From: Branchiostoma floridae
Taxonomy: Eukaryota; Chordata; Leptocardii; Amphioxiformes; Branchiostomatidae
NCBI RefSeq assembly: GCF_000003815.2
Contig: NC_049995.1
Coordinates: forward strand, 6,315,075-6,379,074
Direction of reading: 5' to 3'
Length of the DNA: 64,000 bases
The translations under genes and the position numbers were made by a program. This document shows, one piece after another, positions 38,801 to 52,800 of the stretch (positions within the stretch are counted from its first letter, which is position 1; every line of letters starts with the position of its first letter). The notes beneath the pieces are model-generated. The model searched no databases, was not told the DNA's origin, and worked only from the letters and a program-made list of their open reading frames with translations.

Positions 38801-41800
38801 GAGATGGGTTCGACGGATCATCACGACTATTTGTGAATGTATGTATACATGTAGATAAGTGATGATTTATTTGATTAAACACATATTATGCAAATCAGCA
38901 TCTAATATGCATAATCCGTGAGGAAAATTTGTCCTTGTTTGATCCAGGTGCCATGAAGGTGGAGATCTTTAACCGGAAGGGAGAGGCGATAAACCGGTTG
39001 CCAGGCGGTTCAGGACCGGGTTCGGCTGGTTCTAGGAAACTCCTGGTGGAGCTCAAGATCATCTGGCACTGTGAGTTTTATTCCTCTTTTTTTTTCTTCT
39101 TTTTTTTCTTCTTTTTTTTTAATGAGTTTGGTCAGTGCAAGGCCATTGGCCACTTCTAGGCACTGAACTATGGTCACTGTAGCAGCATCTCTTCTCCTTA
39201 TGTCAGAAACATCGAGCTTCAGCAAGTTCGACTAACTAACTCAATAGGCAAAGCATCCTGCTCGAGAAGTTTCCTACCCCATTTAGCCGGAATAGTTTGA
39301 TCCACTCACACTGGTAAGGTCCCTAATCTTTTTGATAAGTGCAGCGGGTTCTTTTACGAGCCCGGGGTATGACTCTCCCCATACACGAGACCTCCATTTA
39401 ACTTCCTATCTGAGGGACGGCCCTAGCCAAAGCTAGGTACTCATTTTTCACCTGAGTGAGATGAGGAAAGTCGTGTAAACTACCTTTACCAAGGTCACAA
39501 GATCGTCACATGGCAGGGATTCAAACTCGAGACCTCTCGGTCCCAAAGCAACACGCTGCCGTTGCGCCCGGCGGTCTCACTTCTTAAGGCCACGCCAATT
39601 TAATTTGTTGCTTTTCAGGTTTCTTAAAGTGAAAGTATAACAATTGGACATCATTATTAAGCAATGGGAAAACTCAAATTTGACTGTATTCACTGCATAA
39701 AACTGAGTGCACAAAGGAATACTGTAAATGCATTTAAGTTTGCAGGGATTTCATTGTGCGTTAGCGGAAAAATGGAGTGTTTGCAGTGGATTTAAGTTTG
39801 AGTTAGTGCCATACATACACTGTAGTCAAGGAAAAATTTCTGCGGTAAGACTGCCTCGCAAAAATCATAACATAAAGCTACCGTGAACATTTCTGCATGT
39901 ATATTTTGTAGACTTGGTCCACGGGCATTGTTTTTATATTTGATATATACAGTTACGTATATTATAAGTTAGCATGTTTTTGTATGAAAGATCCGAGGAC
40001 CAACAAATTAAATTGGTATGGCCTAAGGCCATGTTGATTTCAATATATGGATTAGATGTTCTAAAGCCCCTAAATTGATGCGAGCTTGAGAGTATAAAAA
40101 AAGTTTGGCCAAAATAAAAACTTCTTCAGCTCATTTCATCTTCATCTTCTGATATTTTTTTGTAACTTACGGCATATATTTTATCACTTTGCAGCAGCTG
40201 CTTTACACGATGTACAGTATGGCCGGAAGCTTTTCTTGGTGGGGGGGGGGGGGACAATATGTACGAAAATTGATGCACCTGCGGTTGTCATCCATATCAA
40301 ATCAACATGGCCAAACCAGTAAACTGCGTATGGGCGTTATTCATCCACTGTGTACAGTAGGTATATACGTACAAGCTGTGTAAGACTACACTGTAAGGTT
40401 TGATTCACTCAAACCCGAAGGACCCCTTCCCTTTTCCTATAATAAAGTGTGGACCGTGTTGAACCATATTCCCACATACCGGTATAACTATGATGCAAAA
40501 TAAGGCATTAGACACAATACACTTTAGAAGCAACTGTCACTTGTTTCAAAACTTGTCCAACCCTGAGTATAGTGAGAAGTACACTTTTATTGACGCAACA
40601 CAAATATAGTTCAGTTCAGGTCTTCTAAAACACTACAGATAAAGTTAACATAAATATACACAAGGGTACAGTCATGTAACAATGGTTTAGTATCCAGGTA
40701 AACAATTTCAACGACAATTCTGTCTCTACAAATGAATAAGAGTCGGTGATTACTTCCAGACATTTCGAGCGACATCAATCACTCTTCTTCAGCGAAAAAA
40801 AAAGTACTCACTGGCAGAACATAGTTACATATACATGTATCTCTGTCATTGTTGAGCACATAGTTGAAAAAAAAAGTTAAACATGTCAGTCACGAACTTG
40901 TATGCAAATGTACCCCTATAATTATGTAAGTCATATTGTATACTATGGTACATGTAGGACAACACCTTAGTGTACGAACTTTGTGTAAGCAAAGAAGAAT
41001 ACAATGATTTTAACAATTATGATCAGTTACAATAGTCCAATGTTCTAGTAATAACTTCTAACATTTGTACTTAATTTACTTTTAGTAGCGATGTAGTTTC
41101 ACCATACATAGTACAGTCTACAGCCAACTTTCAGTTCATATGACACAATGATTCCCATCGACATCTATAGCCATTGCACATACGTTTATACCCTGTAGTT
41201 TACACATTGTACTTTTTAAAAAACTAGATTCACTTTCAAAAAAACATTCCTACATACATGTACATTGTAGCATTGCAAGCAAAAGCTAATAACAAATCAA
41301 ACACTTGACTTCATAATAGGCCTAAGAAAAAAAATGTCGTGTTTCCTGCTTCCTTATACCTACCCTAGAAAAACCTGCCAACATTTTGGGGAGGTGGGCA
41401 GTGGAGCCACTTAGCTTCCAGTTAGAATTTGTATTCAGCCTGCTTCCTATTGAAGTAAAAACACTGCTTGCCCTATCTAATGAAGTATAAATGTATCCAC
41501 AATTATGCACAAAATTAAAGTTTGACATTGAAAGACAAGTGTCTTCATGCATTTCAGTTTCCTTTCTCCAACTGTATTGTAAAATGTATCACTAGAGTTT
41601 GAGCCAGTTTAAAAAGATTACAAGAAAAATAAAAGATAATCCCTATATACCTACAGACTAATTTTTTTCTGGGCTGAAACAGCTCACACAACCTTTTTTT
41701 TCCTAGGCCTTACAGTAATTCGTCCATGTTAACACATCTACATAAACAGCATAACAGGATTAGGAATAGGATCCTCCTGACTTAGAGATGTTTGCCATCA

Positions 41801-44800
41801 AGCATTTAAGGGGCCTGGCCAGGGGAGGGGCTGCTCAAATCAGGCTATACAGGGTTGCATTGGACAAGTCCACAAGCCCGATTGTCCAGGGCAAGTGAAA
41901 GTGCTGATCGGGCAAGTGCATGTCCTACGTACCTTTGTATACCCCTCTTGTCCGATCGGGCAAGTAAGATTTTGATATACTTGTTACCTTTCACAGTCAT
42001 AGCATTAAGCATTCCAACGTCAACACAGAAAAATAGAGCCAACAGTAAACGAATTCCATTGAGGAAATTGAAGAAGACAAATGTCCTCTAAATGTCTGGA
42101 CAAATAAAAAGTTGGTTTGGGCAAGTAGATTTTCTATGTATACTTGTCCGATAGGACAAGTGAGTTTTTGAAAACTTGTCCGACCCTTACTAGAACTCAG
42201 TTCTCTTCTGTTATTGTATAACTCCTTTCGTCTCCAAGATTCAGTTCATTCTGCAGTTTTTCCCTCAGTTCTTCCTGCCTATTTAGCCACCATGTATACA
42301 TCCCAACGATCAGGGACCCAACCAAAACCAGCGCCCCTCCCCCAAGCTCTAGATACGTTGGCACTTTCTTCAACAAAACATAATCAAACAGTAGTGAGAA
42401 TGGTATGACTCCATTTTCTAGCGTTTGTACGATCCCAGCCTTTTCTAAACGCAACCCTGCGTACAGTAAAAACATGGCGGCGCCATAGGTACCTGCGTGG
42501 CCGAACGCGTACAGCCACGTTGTGGGATCGTGGTCCCATTTTGGTGTATCAAAAATATACATCAACGGTAAAGATATGATCACTCCAATACCCTGTATGT
42601 AGAATACAAGTGTGAATAGATGGACTGTGCGTCGAAGTAGCGAACGTCCGAGCACCATCATGGCTGAAATGGTCAGCGCTGCTGACAAGGGGAGCAGAAT
42701 GGACCGTGCTATTTCTGAGGGCGTGTACGATTGGGCCTCTCCTTGTTGCATACCAACTGCCACTAACACGACCCCAACTATACACACAACAATGCCACAC
42801 AGGTTAACAATTGCAACAACCTCCTTTAAAAACACCAGTGCCATTATGGTCGTAAACACGGGTCCCAGCCCGCGTATGATGCTATACGCTTCTCCGGGAG
42901 AAACGTATAGAATTGAGAAGAGAAGTAGTATTGTGGCGCCGTTTCTACCTACCCCCATTGCGACTAGCATCGCGGTCTGTTTGCGGGTTTCCCCTAACAG
43001 ATTCGGCCGTACGTATGCTACAAGTATGAGATTAAACGCAAAGATGAATGACCGGTTGAGAAATATGATCTGATAGGAGGGAAACCCTCCAGCATGACTT
43101 AACTTCATGAAGTCTCCGGCTAGAGCGAAGAAGATCGTGCATATGAGAACCAACGTCACCCCTAGTCCTGACCGCAGAGTTTGCCGTAACTTGCTTTCTT
43201 CTTGGCTTGTGTCTTCTTGAGTGTCCAAAGGATGCATGTTCCCTGTTTGTTCTTGCGACTGCTTTTCTTGAAGTCGCACGCAAGAAGGATGCTCACACTG
43301 TTCCTCGATGGTCGATAGTTTTTTGATGAGCGGCGTTAGTTCAGTTGGTTTGTCCGTCATATTTTCCAGCAGAAATGGATTGGAGTCAGACTATTGAACT
43401 GAGCTTTGAGAGGGTGACTCAGTCCAGAGCTTGACTCCTGGCCAACTGTTGCTCACTCAACTTCTAAATTGTTTGCAGTCCCCTGTATGGAATGTTGTGA
43501 CCCACTTTCAAAAAGAGCAGTTCAGTTGACTTGTTCATAAAAAAAGTCTCTATAAACCATACAGCATGTGACTGTCATGGGCCCTCAAGTACAAGAATGA
43601 CTGTCCGCAGTATAAATGCTATAAGGAGCTTCAAGTGTTTGATTTCTTAGTCATCCTTCAGAAGTGCTTCTCCTTTACTGCCTTGTCTTAAGCTTGGTCT
43701 TGTTTTACCAGAGTCCCTGCTTGTTGTCCAAGTGAAAGTCCAAGAGAAATGCAAGTCTGTCCTCACAGCCTTTTAGATCCAAATCTCCTTCCAGTCATAA
43801 GTTCCTGTGAAGTTCCTCAGCTTTGTCGTGGGTGGAATTTATGGTGTTTCAACTTGACCGAATTCCGAGAAAGGGAGTGCGTAAACAGAGTCAACTCTTC
43901 TTCTTGCTGTTGTCAGAAAGGCCAAGAAATAAACGACATTTCCTCACAGCAAAGTTCCCTCCTAGACGTCAGTTAAGCAAAGAATCTTCTCACCGGTGTC
44001 TTGAGCAAAACTCAGTAAGGTCCAAACTCGCCAAAATTCAAAAAAAGAATGACTGGAACTGGTCCTTTTAGGGAACTGATGTGGTGACAAGTGCTACCCA
44101 AGCGTGGTTGTGCACACGGCGCGTTTGAATCGTTACCCGCAATCCTGTCATGCACTAGCAGTGTCCCCGGCGCCCTAACCAGAATGGGGCACTGTAGTAG
44201 GTCATGCTTTTACCAGCATGTCACTGCCGGCGACAAATTCTTTGCACTTCTATATCAAGCATGTTTGCCCAGTGATTGATAGGGTGGGCCAACCAAAGTT
44301 ATTTCTGTGAATCGCGTGCTCTCGTTGCGAAGTTTCGGCACACGCGAGTCTTGCTTACACATCGTAAGTTCGGCAGTCGGATCCAGACTGACTCTGTAGT
44401 GTTCTGTGTACCAGTTTACATGCTTTGACAGGGTGCAGTCCTTTAGAGGTGACCCGGAGGTCAATTCTTTGTTTCATGAGGCTATTAGTCTAAGAGTAGT
44501 TATGTAATGCAGCTTGGTATCTGGTTGTTCAACAAAAATCAGTTATGGATTGCACAATTTTGTATCAAGTTTAGAGTCTGTCATATTGTTAAGCTCTGTA
44601 CTGCTATTATTATGTACACAAAACAAACAAATAAAAGATACTTATTACAATACCTAGACAAGGTGTAACATGTGTACTGTAAAAGCATCTACTTTTGCTG
44701 TATTTTTATTTTGCGGTAGGTTGGAAAATCAGTTTTTTTTCATTGTTTCAAACTTTGTATTTGAAATAATTCTGCTGTACATGAGCGTATTAAAATGTAT

Positions 44801-46828
44801 CTTTTGGGGATGAAATTTTCACAGCAAAGGGTTGTGGAAAAGAATAATTCGACCATGAAAATGTCAAGTTCTACAGTTTATTCTGGTCACGTATGAAGAG
44901 ACCACTTTGTTACACACCTGTCAAAACTATGTTCACCCTTAAGGCATTTAGGACCAACCCCAGCATTAGTTCATATTAGCACCATACTTGACTAACCACA
45001 AAAAAGACAACAAAAATAGCATGACTGTCTTAGGTTTCACTGCCTATTGCAGTATTCTTGGAAGCCTGAAATTTTTTTCTGTCCCCCCGATTTTTGAACG
45101 GAATTCATGTGAAGCGCCAGAGGCTTCCACGTAGCGGTGCGTACCTAAGCCCCAGAACTGTAAAAATGTTAAGGTCCAAGTCCAAAAAAAACTAAATCTC
45201 GGAACCAAGTCCTGACTTCGCTTTTTTGTTCTAAACCATCTAAAACCTTCCATGGATAGGGAAATTTTTGCACTGGAAAAAGACAAAAAAACATTCCGTG
45301 TTTATTACAACTGACCTTTTGTGTTTACACTCATAATTTGCATGTATTTTCACATTGCATGTCACATATTTTGAGAATCTGATGTGATATGAATTTATAA
45401 GAATCAATGAGAATAATCTTTCAGTTAAACTTAAAGACTTACACAATTGGACTTGACAAAAATTTTGTATATAAGTTGACACACTTTTTTTTACTGTAAA
45501 CCTCGAAATATTTTTTAACGTTTTTTTTCCACTGCAAAGCCATTATAATACCAGGAATATCTAAATTTTATTCTACAGTGTCCTTTTTTCAACATCAAAG
45601 TTTAACTTGAAATGCTGCAAAAACATCCAGTCCACTAGCTCATACTGTGAAATTAAAATCCTCTTAAAAATATCTGAATTTACAGTACTAGAAATGCGTC
45701 ATATGCATTGTTGTAAAATAAACCTAATGTCAAGTCATTTCCCGGATTATAAAAGTTTTACTGTATATCAACACATAGCAATTAGCATACATGTATGATG
45801 CTTTTGTTAGAAGTTTGTATTACCAATGGCTTTTTATTTAATATTGTATTAGGCTTTCAATGCAACAGATTGAAATAACTAGCATTTCTATAGAAGATAA
45901 TGTTACAAAGTAACACATTAACCACGTCATGTCATAACCAAATGTCATAAAGTCCACCAAAATTCAACAATTGCTCAATGCGTATCCTCCTTTTATTTTC
46001 ATTGCTGTGTGCATTTTGTGTAAAATTCATATCATAGCAAACCTTCCCATTGACAGTACAACTGTTAGGAAAAGTTTTGTTGCGTCAGTCAATTAGGGGT
46101 TGCCATGATACCGGTTTTTCCTGAGATTATGCTCTGTTTTATGTTTGTTTTCCAAAGGTCATACTTGAACTGTTTTCTTTTGTGTAGACGAAAGAGTGGC
46201 AATGACCGAGAAATCATGAATAGAATGTCTGTGCCCAACCCTCTACTAAATCAGTAGGAACAGACCATGAAAAAGAGGGGGGATTTTCTCTCAGATCTTC
46301 TAAATTCCCAGTTGAACTTTTCCATTGTTATCTTTTAAATGTTATTTTCTCCGTTTTAAGCCTTTTTTTTTTACTTTCTGCAGATCCCCCCACCCCTTTT
46401 GTTCAGCCATCTTCACATGATTCTTTCTTCACTTTTTTGGCCTGCTACAATGGCTAAGGGAGTAGTAGGTATTGCATTTAGGTTCAGTTCAATCCCTGGC
46501 CAAGTCATAACAAAGACATGCTATGTACATGCAGCGCTCTGCATTTGAGAAAGAGTATGGTAGTTGAACACACACTCCATTACTACTAGACTAGCCCCCT
46601 GCTATCGATTCCACAGATGAGCAGGCAGACAGGCATTTACCTATTTGCCTGACCTGCACATGACTTTTTATGGTGAAGGAGGGGTGTGCAATAAATTCCT
46701 TCTCCACCCTCTTGTCTGCTGGAGCAGTAAGTCTCACAGGGACAGAACTGTATGCCACATGTAAGATGGCTCCAGCAGATGCAGCTTTGTTGTTTCTGGT
46801 ATCCGTCTCCTAGGAGGACTTCCAACCA

Positions 46829-46862
<34 letters not shown>

Positions 46863-49800
46863 CTTTATTGAAATTCGCAGTGTGACCACTGAATTGAATT
46901 CAATTCACATTCGAAACACACAGTAAAAACATTCAAATATTACATATTACTACTAGGAATAAGTACTATATACATATATACATAGGTTGAAATTTCATTT
47001 GGACGATTGTCTGATAACAGGGGAGTATTATTTTGGTGATGTGGATATAGTAATGACTAATGCTGGAATTATGGTCCGTATGCATTGAGCAGGTTGCTCA
47101 TATATGGAATCGGTGAGTTGCTATATCGGTTTGTTCTGGACATATGACTGTTCAATTTGTGGCTATTTCTGGTGGCCCGACCAGAGATCTGGAATCTTGT
47201 CGCAGGCAGCCATTCTCTGTATTCCGAGTTCAGCAAGGATGTGGGGTTCCTCCTACCCCTGACTCGTGTAAGTGGGTGCATCATGCCCGAACATACCCCT
47301 ATAGGCCTGTCTCAGCCACATGGCCACAAAGGCCTGCCACTGCCACTAGCCACAGCTAGATACTCATTTACACCTGAGTCAAGTGAAGAAAGTCGTGTAA
47401 AGTGCATTTCCCAAGGGCACAAGATCGGTGGCACAGCGGGATTTGAACTCAGGACCTCTTGGTCCTGAGGCGAACTGGCTGCCGATTACGCCACGCGGTA
47501 TCTCCCCCCTGCTGTAGTGGTTGCCCAAAGTTGCATGGCCCAAGGGCTTACAGAAATGTAGATGGGTACAGCCTTACACACCATGCATCCCGTTCAGGCC
47601 AAGGACACTTTTCTGTTTCAATGCTGTTTTCCTAATGTTAGAATGTAAACAAAACCTCTTGTTTGCTGCTTATTCTATACACATGTGTGCAACACTGTGC
47701 TTGACTTGATGCCGTCCATTTTCAGGTCAGCAAATTAAACGTCAATATTGTCCCCGTTAGTCGCTCCCCTCCATTTAAACGGTTGTATACACCACCAACC
47801 ATTGTTAGGAACTGTTCCATATGTTATGTGATGCCTATGGCTCCAAATTGGTTTTAGTGACTGTTCAGAAAGTATAGTCACCCCTTTGAAAAGGAAATAT
47901 TAGCATTACTGTGCATAGCCTTACCCAATGTATTCTCTTTGTATGAAAGTCTTACAAAGCAGCTGAAGTAATACTATGTAAAATTGATACCCATAATGTT
48001 TCTTGATTAGATGCAGTTAACCCTTAACACAACAGATTAAAATGTTGTCATGATTATCTTGTATAGTACGTAATATTCGTTTATTTTAGTGGGGCCTAGA
48101 TTTTGTATAAGGATTACAATTATATGTTTGCAGTGTTTCAAGTTCAAGTTTGAAACTTTTTTTTCAGATAAATGTTGTAAATTTGCAGTGAAATTATTTC
48201 AGGACAAAAAGTCATAAAAAAAACACCACAAACATTTCCAGATTTGCAGAGCTGTTGACTGCATAATTTTGGAAGGCCAAAACATTAAACGAAGTTTGAA
48301 AATAATTCTGATATAATGATAACATTTATCTTGAACACAATTTGTGTGCCTTGAAAGTACATTGTCATTGAGCAACTGTTACAGAATGAAAAAATGTAGG
48401 CGCAGATGTTTCTGTTCAGTGTTTTTTTATCCCTTCTTTTAAACTTGCTAACTCGGCATGAAAGGAAGTCTTCCAGAGAATTCAGCCAAACCAAAATGAT
48501 GCATCACTTCCCCCCAAAAAAGCAACTGTTAGCTTAAAGACAACAGGCCTGTTGACATATTCGTGGTGTTATTTTAAATCTCGGCTTAATGTTATTTACG
48601 AAATGTCAGGTTGCGAACTTTTGTGATTTGTATGAGATTTTTCTTATGGCTCCTTCCGGTATTTTTACTCTGGATTTTTTTGTCTTGTGTATCGATATAA
48701 CACACCAACTGAGCAAACACACGTCACTGAAGCAGCTGGTAATGTTAAACTGAACAATCTGTCACACGTGCATGTAACCTTTGCAGGTCTACCTTTAAGT
48801 ATTGTTTAAAGGGGCATTCCACTCCACACGGGAGTGTTATTTTCCGATAGATATTTATTTTAGTGATAACTGCATACTACTTCACATTATACGATAAAGT
48901 ACCCAGTTGCTCCACATGCCTCAAAAGCATTCAGTCTTCTACTTAACTCCCCAAGTACCCTCTAATTGAATTAATCCTATGACTGAATACAATGCAAAAT
49001 CTTTAGGTAAGGTTACAAAACTAATTTCAGGTTCGCTAAGAAATCTCGTCTTGTTCTTGTATTCTTTGCTGTCTTATGAGCAATTTGCCTTCTCGGTGTG
49101 CTAAGCATACCTCATTTATTCCGAAAATATGTACGATAAACAAAGTGTCTAAGTATGCGTATATGGAATGCATGGGTAGGGTCTGCATGGGTTTAGTGAG
49201 TGTCATTATTGTTTTAAAAAACACACATCACGTAATTCATCCCAAGGTGAATTCCACAAAATTCGGCTGATTATGTATTCATTGACACATTATCTATTGG
49301 AAAACAAGACTCCCTTCTGGAGTGGAATGCCCCTTTAACCTTTAAAGGTACAAAAAATGTGCATTGTATCCAATGATGTTGCTGTTATCATTCTTGGCAC
49401 TGTTGTATCAAGAACCATCTACAATCAAAGTCCTAAATGTGAAAGGAATATTTTAAACACCGGTACCTCAAATTAGCCTAATAGTTCATTACATGTTGTA
49501 TTTCTTGTTTAGCTATTTGAGGGTAAGACCAACTTTTAGCCAATTTGATTTTTATGTTCTTGAGGATAATAGAGAACTGAAAGAACAATTCAAAGCAAAG
49601 CCTAAGGACATATGTGTGTGTGTGTTTGTTTGTTTGTATGGAGTGGGTTTTAATAGTCTTTGACAGAAAATCATTCAAGAAGGCATTGACGGATAATCAG
49701 TAATTTTGGTGTGTAGATACGTAATTGGGGCTAAGGCCATGGCGCATTAATACACCTGATCCCTTCATCTTGTAAGTTAAGCAACATGCAGTCGGGTCAG

Positions 49801-52800
49801 TACTTGGATGGGAGTTCACCAAGAAGACTCAGTCTGGATACTGTAGTTGTGTCATACCAAAAACTAAAAAAAAATGCTACATAGGTTCTGTATCTTTTTC
49901 TGCCTAAGAGGAAGAGTACGGATCCGAAGCTAAACACACTACACTACCAGTAGACTCTAAGCCCCCTGCTGTAGTGCTTTGAGGTCTCATAACACAGTAT
50001 TTATCCGCGACCCCCGTCCCCAAAAGTAGTTTGTGAAAATAGTGCCCCGCAGTACTTTTAAAGGCCGTAATTATTCTTCCGTGTACAACAGCGAGGTGGA
50101 ATCTGTGGTGAATGGTAGATGAATACATCGGTATTGATACTGTATAAGTTGGATTACGTTGCTTCTTTGGCCGGCGTGGATTTGCACCTTGATACTGTTA
50201 CCGGCACTTCCTGTTCGTCTCCTGCAGTTCCATGACCTCCGCTGGGGGTCAAATCAAAGTGTCTTTTATAGAAAAACGAGCCGGCAAATCTATGCTCATT
50301 TTCAGATATTTTGTAGGTTGTACCCTCAACTTCAACATACTAAATTCTTGTAAATTGTATCTGCACCTTACTATTGGTTTTTAGTCGTCGAACCACCTCA
50401 CTTTGGGGTCCTTAACCATGTAAATCCCCATAGGCGAAAAACTAACTTCTGAGACCTTGAAGCGGAGATGGGCGCTGGGCCCAGTGCATCGTCTGATCAA
50501 GGAGGTTGACCCCCTTGTTCTGAAGTATGGGCTAATACGCTTTAGCTTAGATAGGTTAACTGATGCTATATAATGATGCTTATTTAAATTTCACTTTGAA
50601 TAACCAAGAAACAAGAAGATGAATTGGAATGGCCTTAGTATAATGATCAATGTGGGTGTCATCTCCCAGGGTTAGAGGTTAATTGTAAAATGTTCCATCG
50701 TGGCATTACAACGTTTACATGCTAAGTTCCTGGGTACATAATTATACATGTCTGCTGAGGGATGTATCAAGTACTCTTTAAGCTGCACCAATTTTATTTC
50801 TTGTTTCTTGGATTTTTTCAGAAAAAAATGGGGTCGGTCCGTAAAAAGAAAATTTTAAAAAACTTTTTAAAAAAGTCGGGGGTAGGCGAGATCAGACAGG
50901 AAAACATAAACTTTCAACGTGTAGTAGGTCCCTGGTAGCAAATTTCAAAGTTTGAAGAAATTTTTATTATAAACGTACCGTCCAAAATAGGCAGCTACTG
51001 GAATTTGAGGCCCATAGTTAATTTAAGAAAGGAGAGGCAGTGGAATTTTGTCAACACAAGGTGTGGCCATCAATTTGAAAATTTTTTTATTTTTTTATTT
51101 TTCAAATCGGAAAAAATAGGACCTGGAAATCAGAGAAACATCAAATAAAATTGGTGTGGCCTTAGCAGGCAAATAACACTTAACACCAGATTTATATACC
51201 AGTGACCTGTCAATGCCCTTATTTGTTGCTTCCATTCATTGCCTTGAGGTGTTTACTCTAAGTCTACGGTGGCCTAATGGTCAGGGTTGCTGACTCAGAG
51301 CCAGGAGGTGCTGAGATTTGAACCCCTGACAGTTCCTGAGTGCTCTTGGGAAAGGCACTTTACACCACAGGGTTGAACAAGTTTTCTAAAATCCACTTGT
51401 CCTATCGGGCAAGCACATAAAAAATGTACTTGCCCGAACCAATTTTTCACTTGCCCAAAATTCAATTGTCACTGTTACTGCAAGTATATGCATTTTCACT
51501 TCCAGCAATGGAATTCTCTGTAGACAATTGCTTGATGTCATGACTGTAAAAAGTAACAAGTACATCAAAATTGCACTAAAATCAATGGAAAAATCTTACT
51601 TGCCCGATCGGACAAGTGGGGTTGGACATGCACTTGCCCGAACAGCACTTTCACTTGCCCTGGACAATAGCGCTAGTGGACTTGTTTGTCCCTGCACCAA
51701 TTTCCTAACCTGTCTCAATTGTAAAGGAATAAACTTTAGCTTGGGATATCTCTTGGATAGGACGTTGAATGGAGTTCCAATGTTTGAGGAGAGCTACACC
51801 TTGAGCACGTCAAAGAGCGCTCTACACTTACCAAAAAGAGTAGGGGTCCTTCCCGTTGTGAATGGATCAAATAAGTCTGTTCGGATATACAACTTGTAAA
51901 GTTCGTTGTTACAGTAGAAATCTGATGTGTTGTGCCATTTCGTTGACTCAGAAGCAGTTTATCGGGTATTTGCGATACAAACTAACAAACTTTAGGTAAT
52001 ACAATGTAGTTCTCAAAGAAGAAAGTGTGAACCCCTTACAGTCTCACAAAATAGCAACAAGCATGTACATGTATGGTAACACCATACTCTGTATGTTGGG
52101 GATCACAAATACTCTGGCAAACACACACTGTACACAAGGGAATGTCAACTACAGGCAAGCCTTATGCAATACTGAGAAAGACTCTGTGTAGAACACAATG
52201 ACATGTACATTGATTATTAAAATACTATACATCTGCCAACCATTAGCAATGCCTCACTCCCTTGGAGTGAAGCACATGTAATCAATTATAGTAATCTGAA
52301 ATACATGATATGCTTCCATGAATTACAATAGAAAGAAATAAAATCAGACATCTGGGAAAAAAGGAACAATTATACAAAATGTATGTAACTGTACCTCATG
52401 TTTGTACTGTAAACAGAAGAATTACACAATTTGTGGTAGTACTACAGGCTGTCAGTGTCATCAAAACAAAGAAAAGTGTGGTAATGTCTGTGCATAGAAG
52501 GAGTGCATAGTACTTGCAAACTTACATTTCAATCAAAGGCCCCACAGATTTGTCTTCAACTTTAAGCTTGCAGATCGTTTACTTACAATACACCACATTA
52601 CTTTGTCTTTTCTGATTCTAATGCTTCTTGGCTGTTTCTTGGACTCTAGACAAAAGTCTTGTTTCTTTGAAATTTTTTTTTTTTTGACTGATGTTTATCT
52701 TGTTCCCCAGCTCCCAGTGGTGACTCCATCATTGTGTCTCACATCAGCCAGCATGGAGGAAGATGGCCCTACTGGTTCAGGAAAATGGGTGGGTTCACTA

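Noticed and set aside
42612-43073. 153-codon plus-strand frame
   Set aside because: Antisense shadow of the SLC35G-like gene, whose frame is much longer and recognisable.
49728-49855. Genuine 5S rRNA gene
   Set aside because: Matches the internal promoter order but many stem positions differ, and the same degenerate form recurs at 30381-30590, so it is a SINE.
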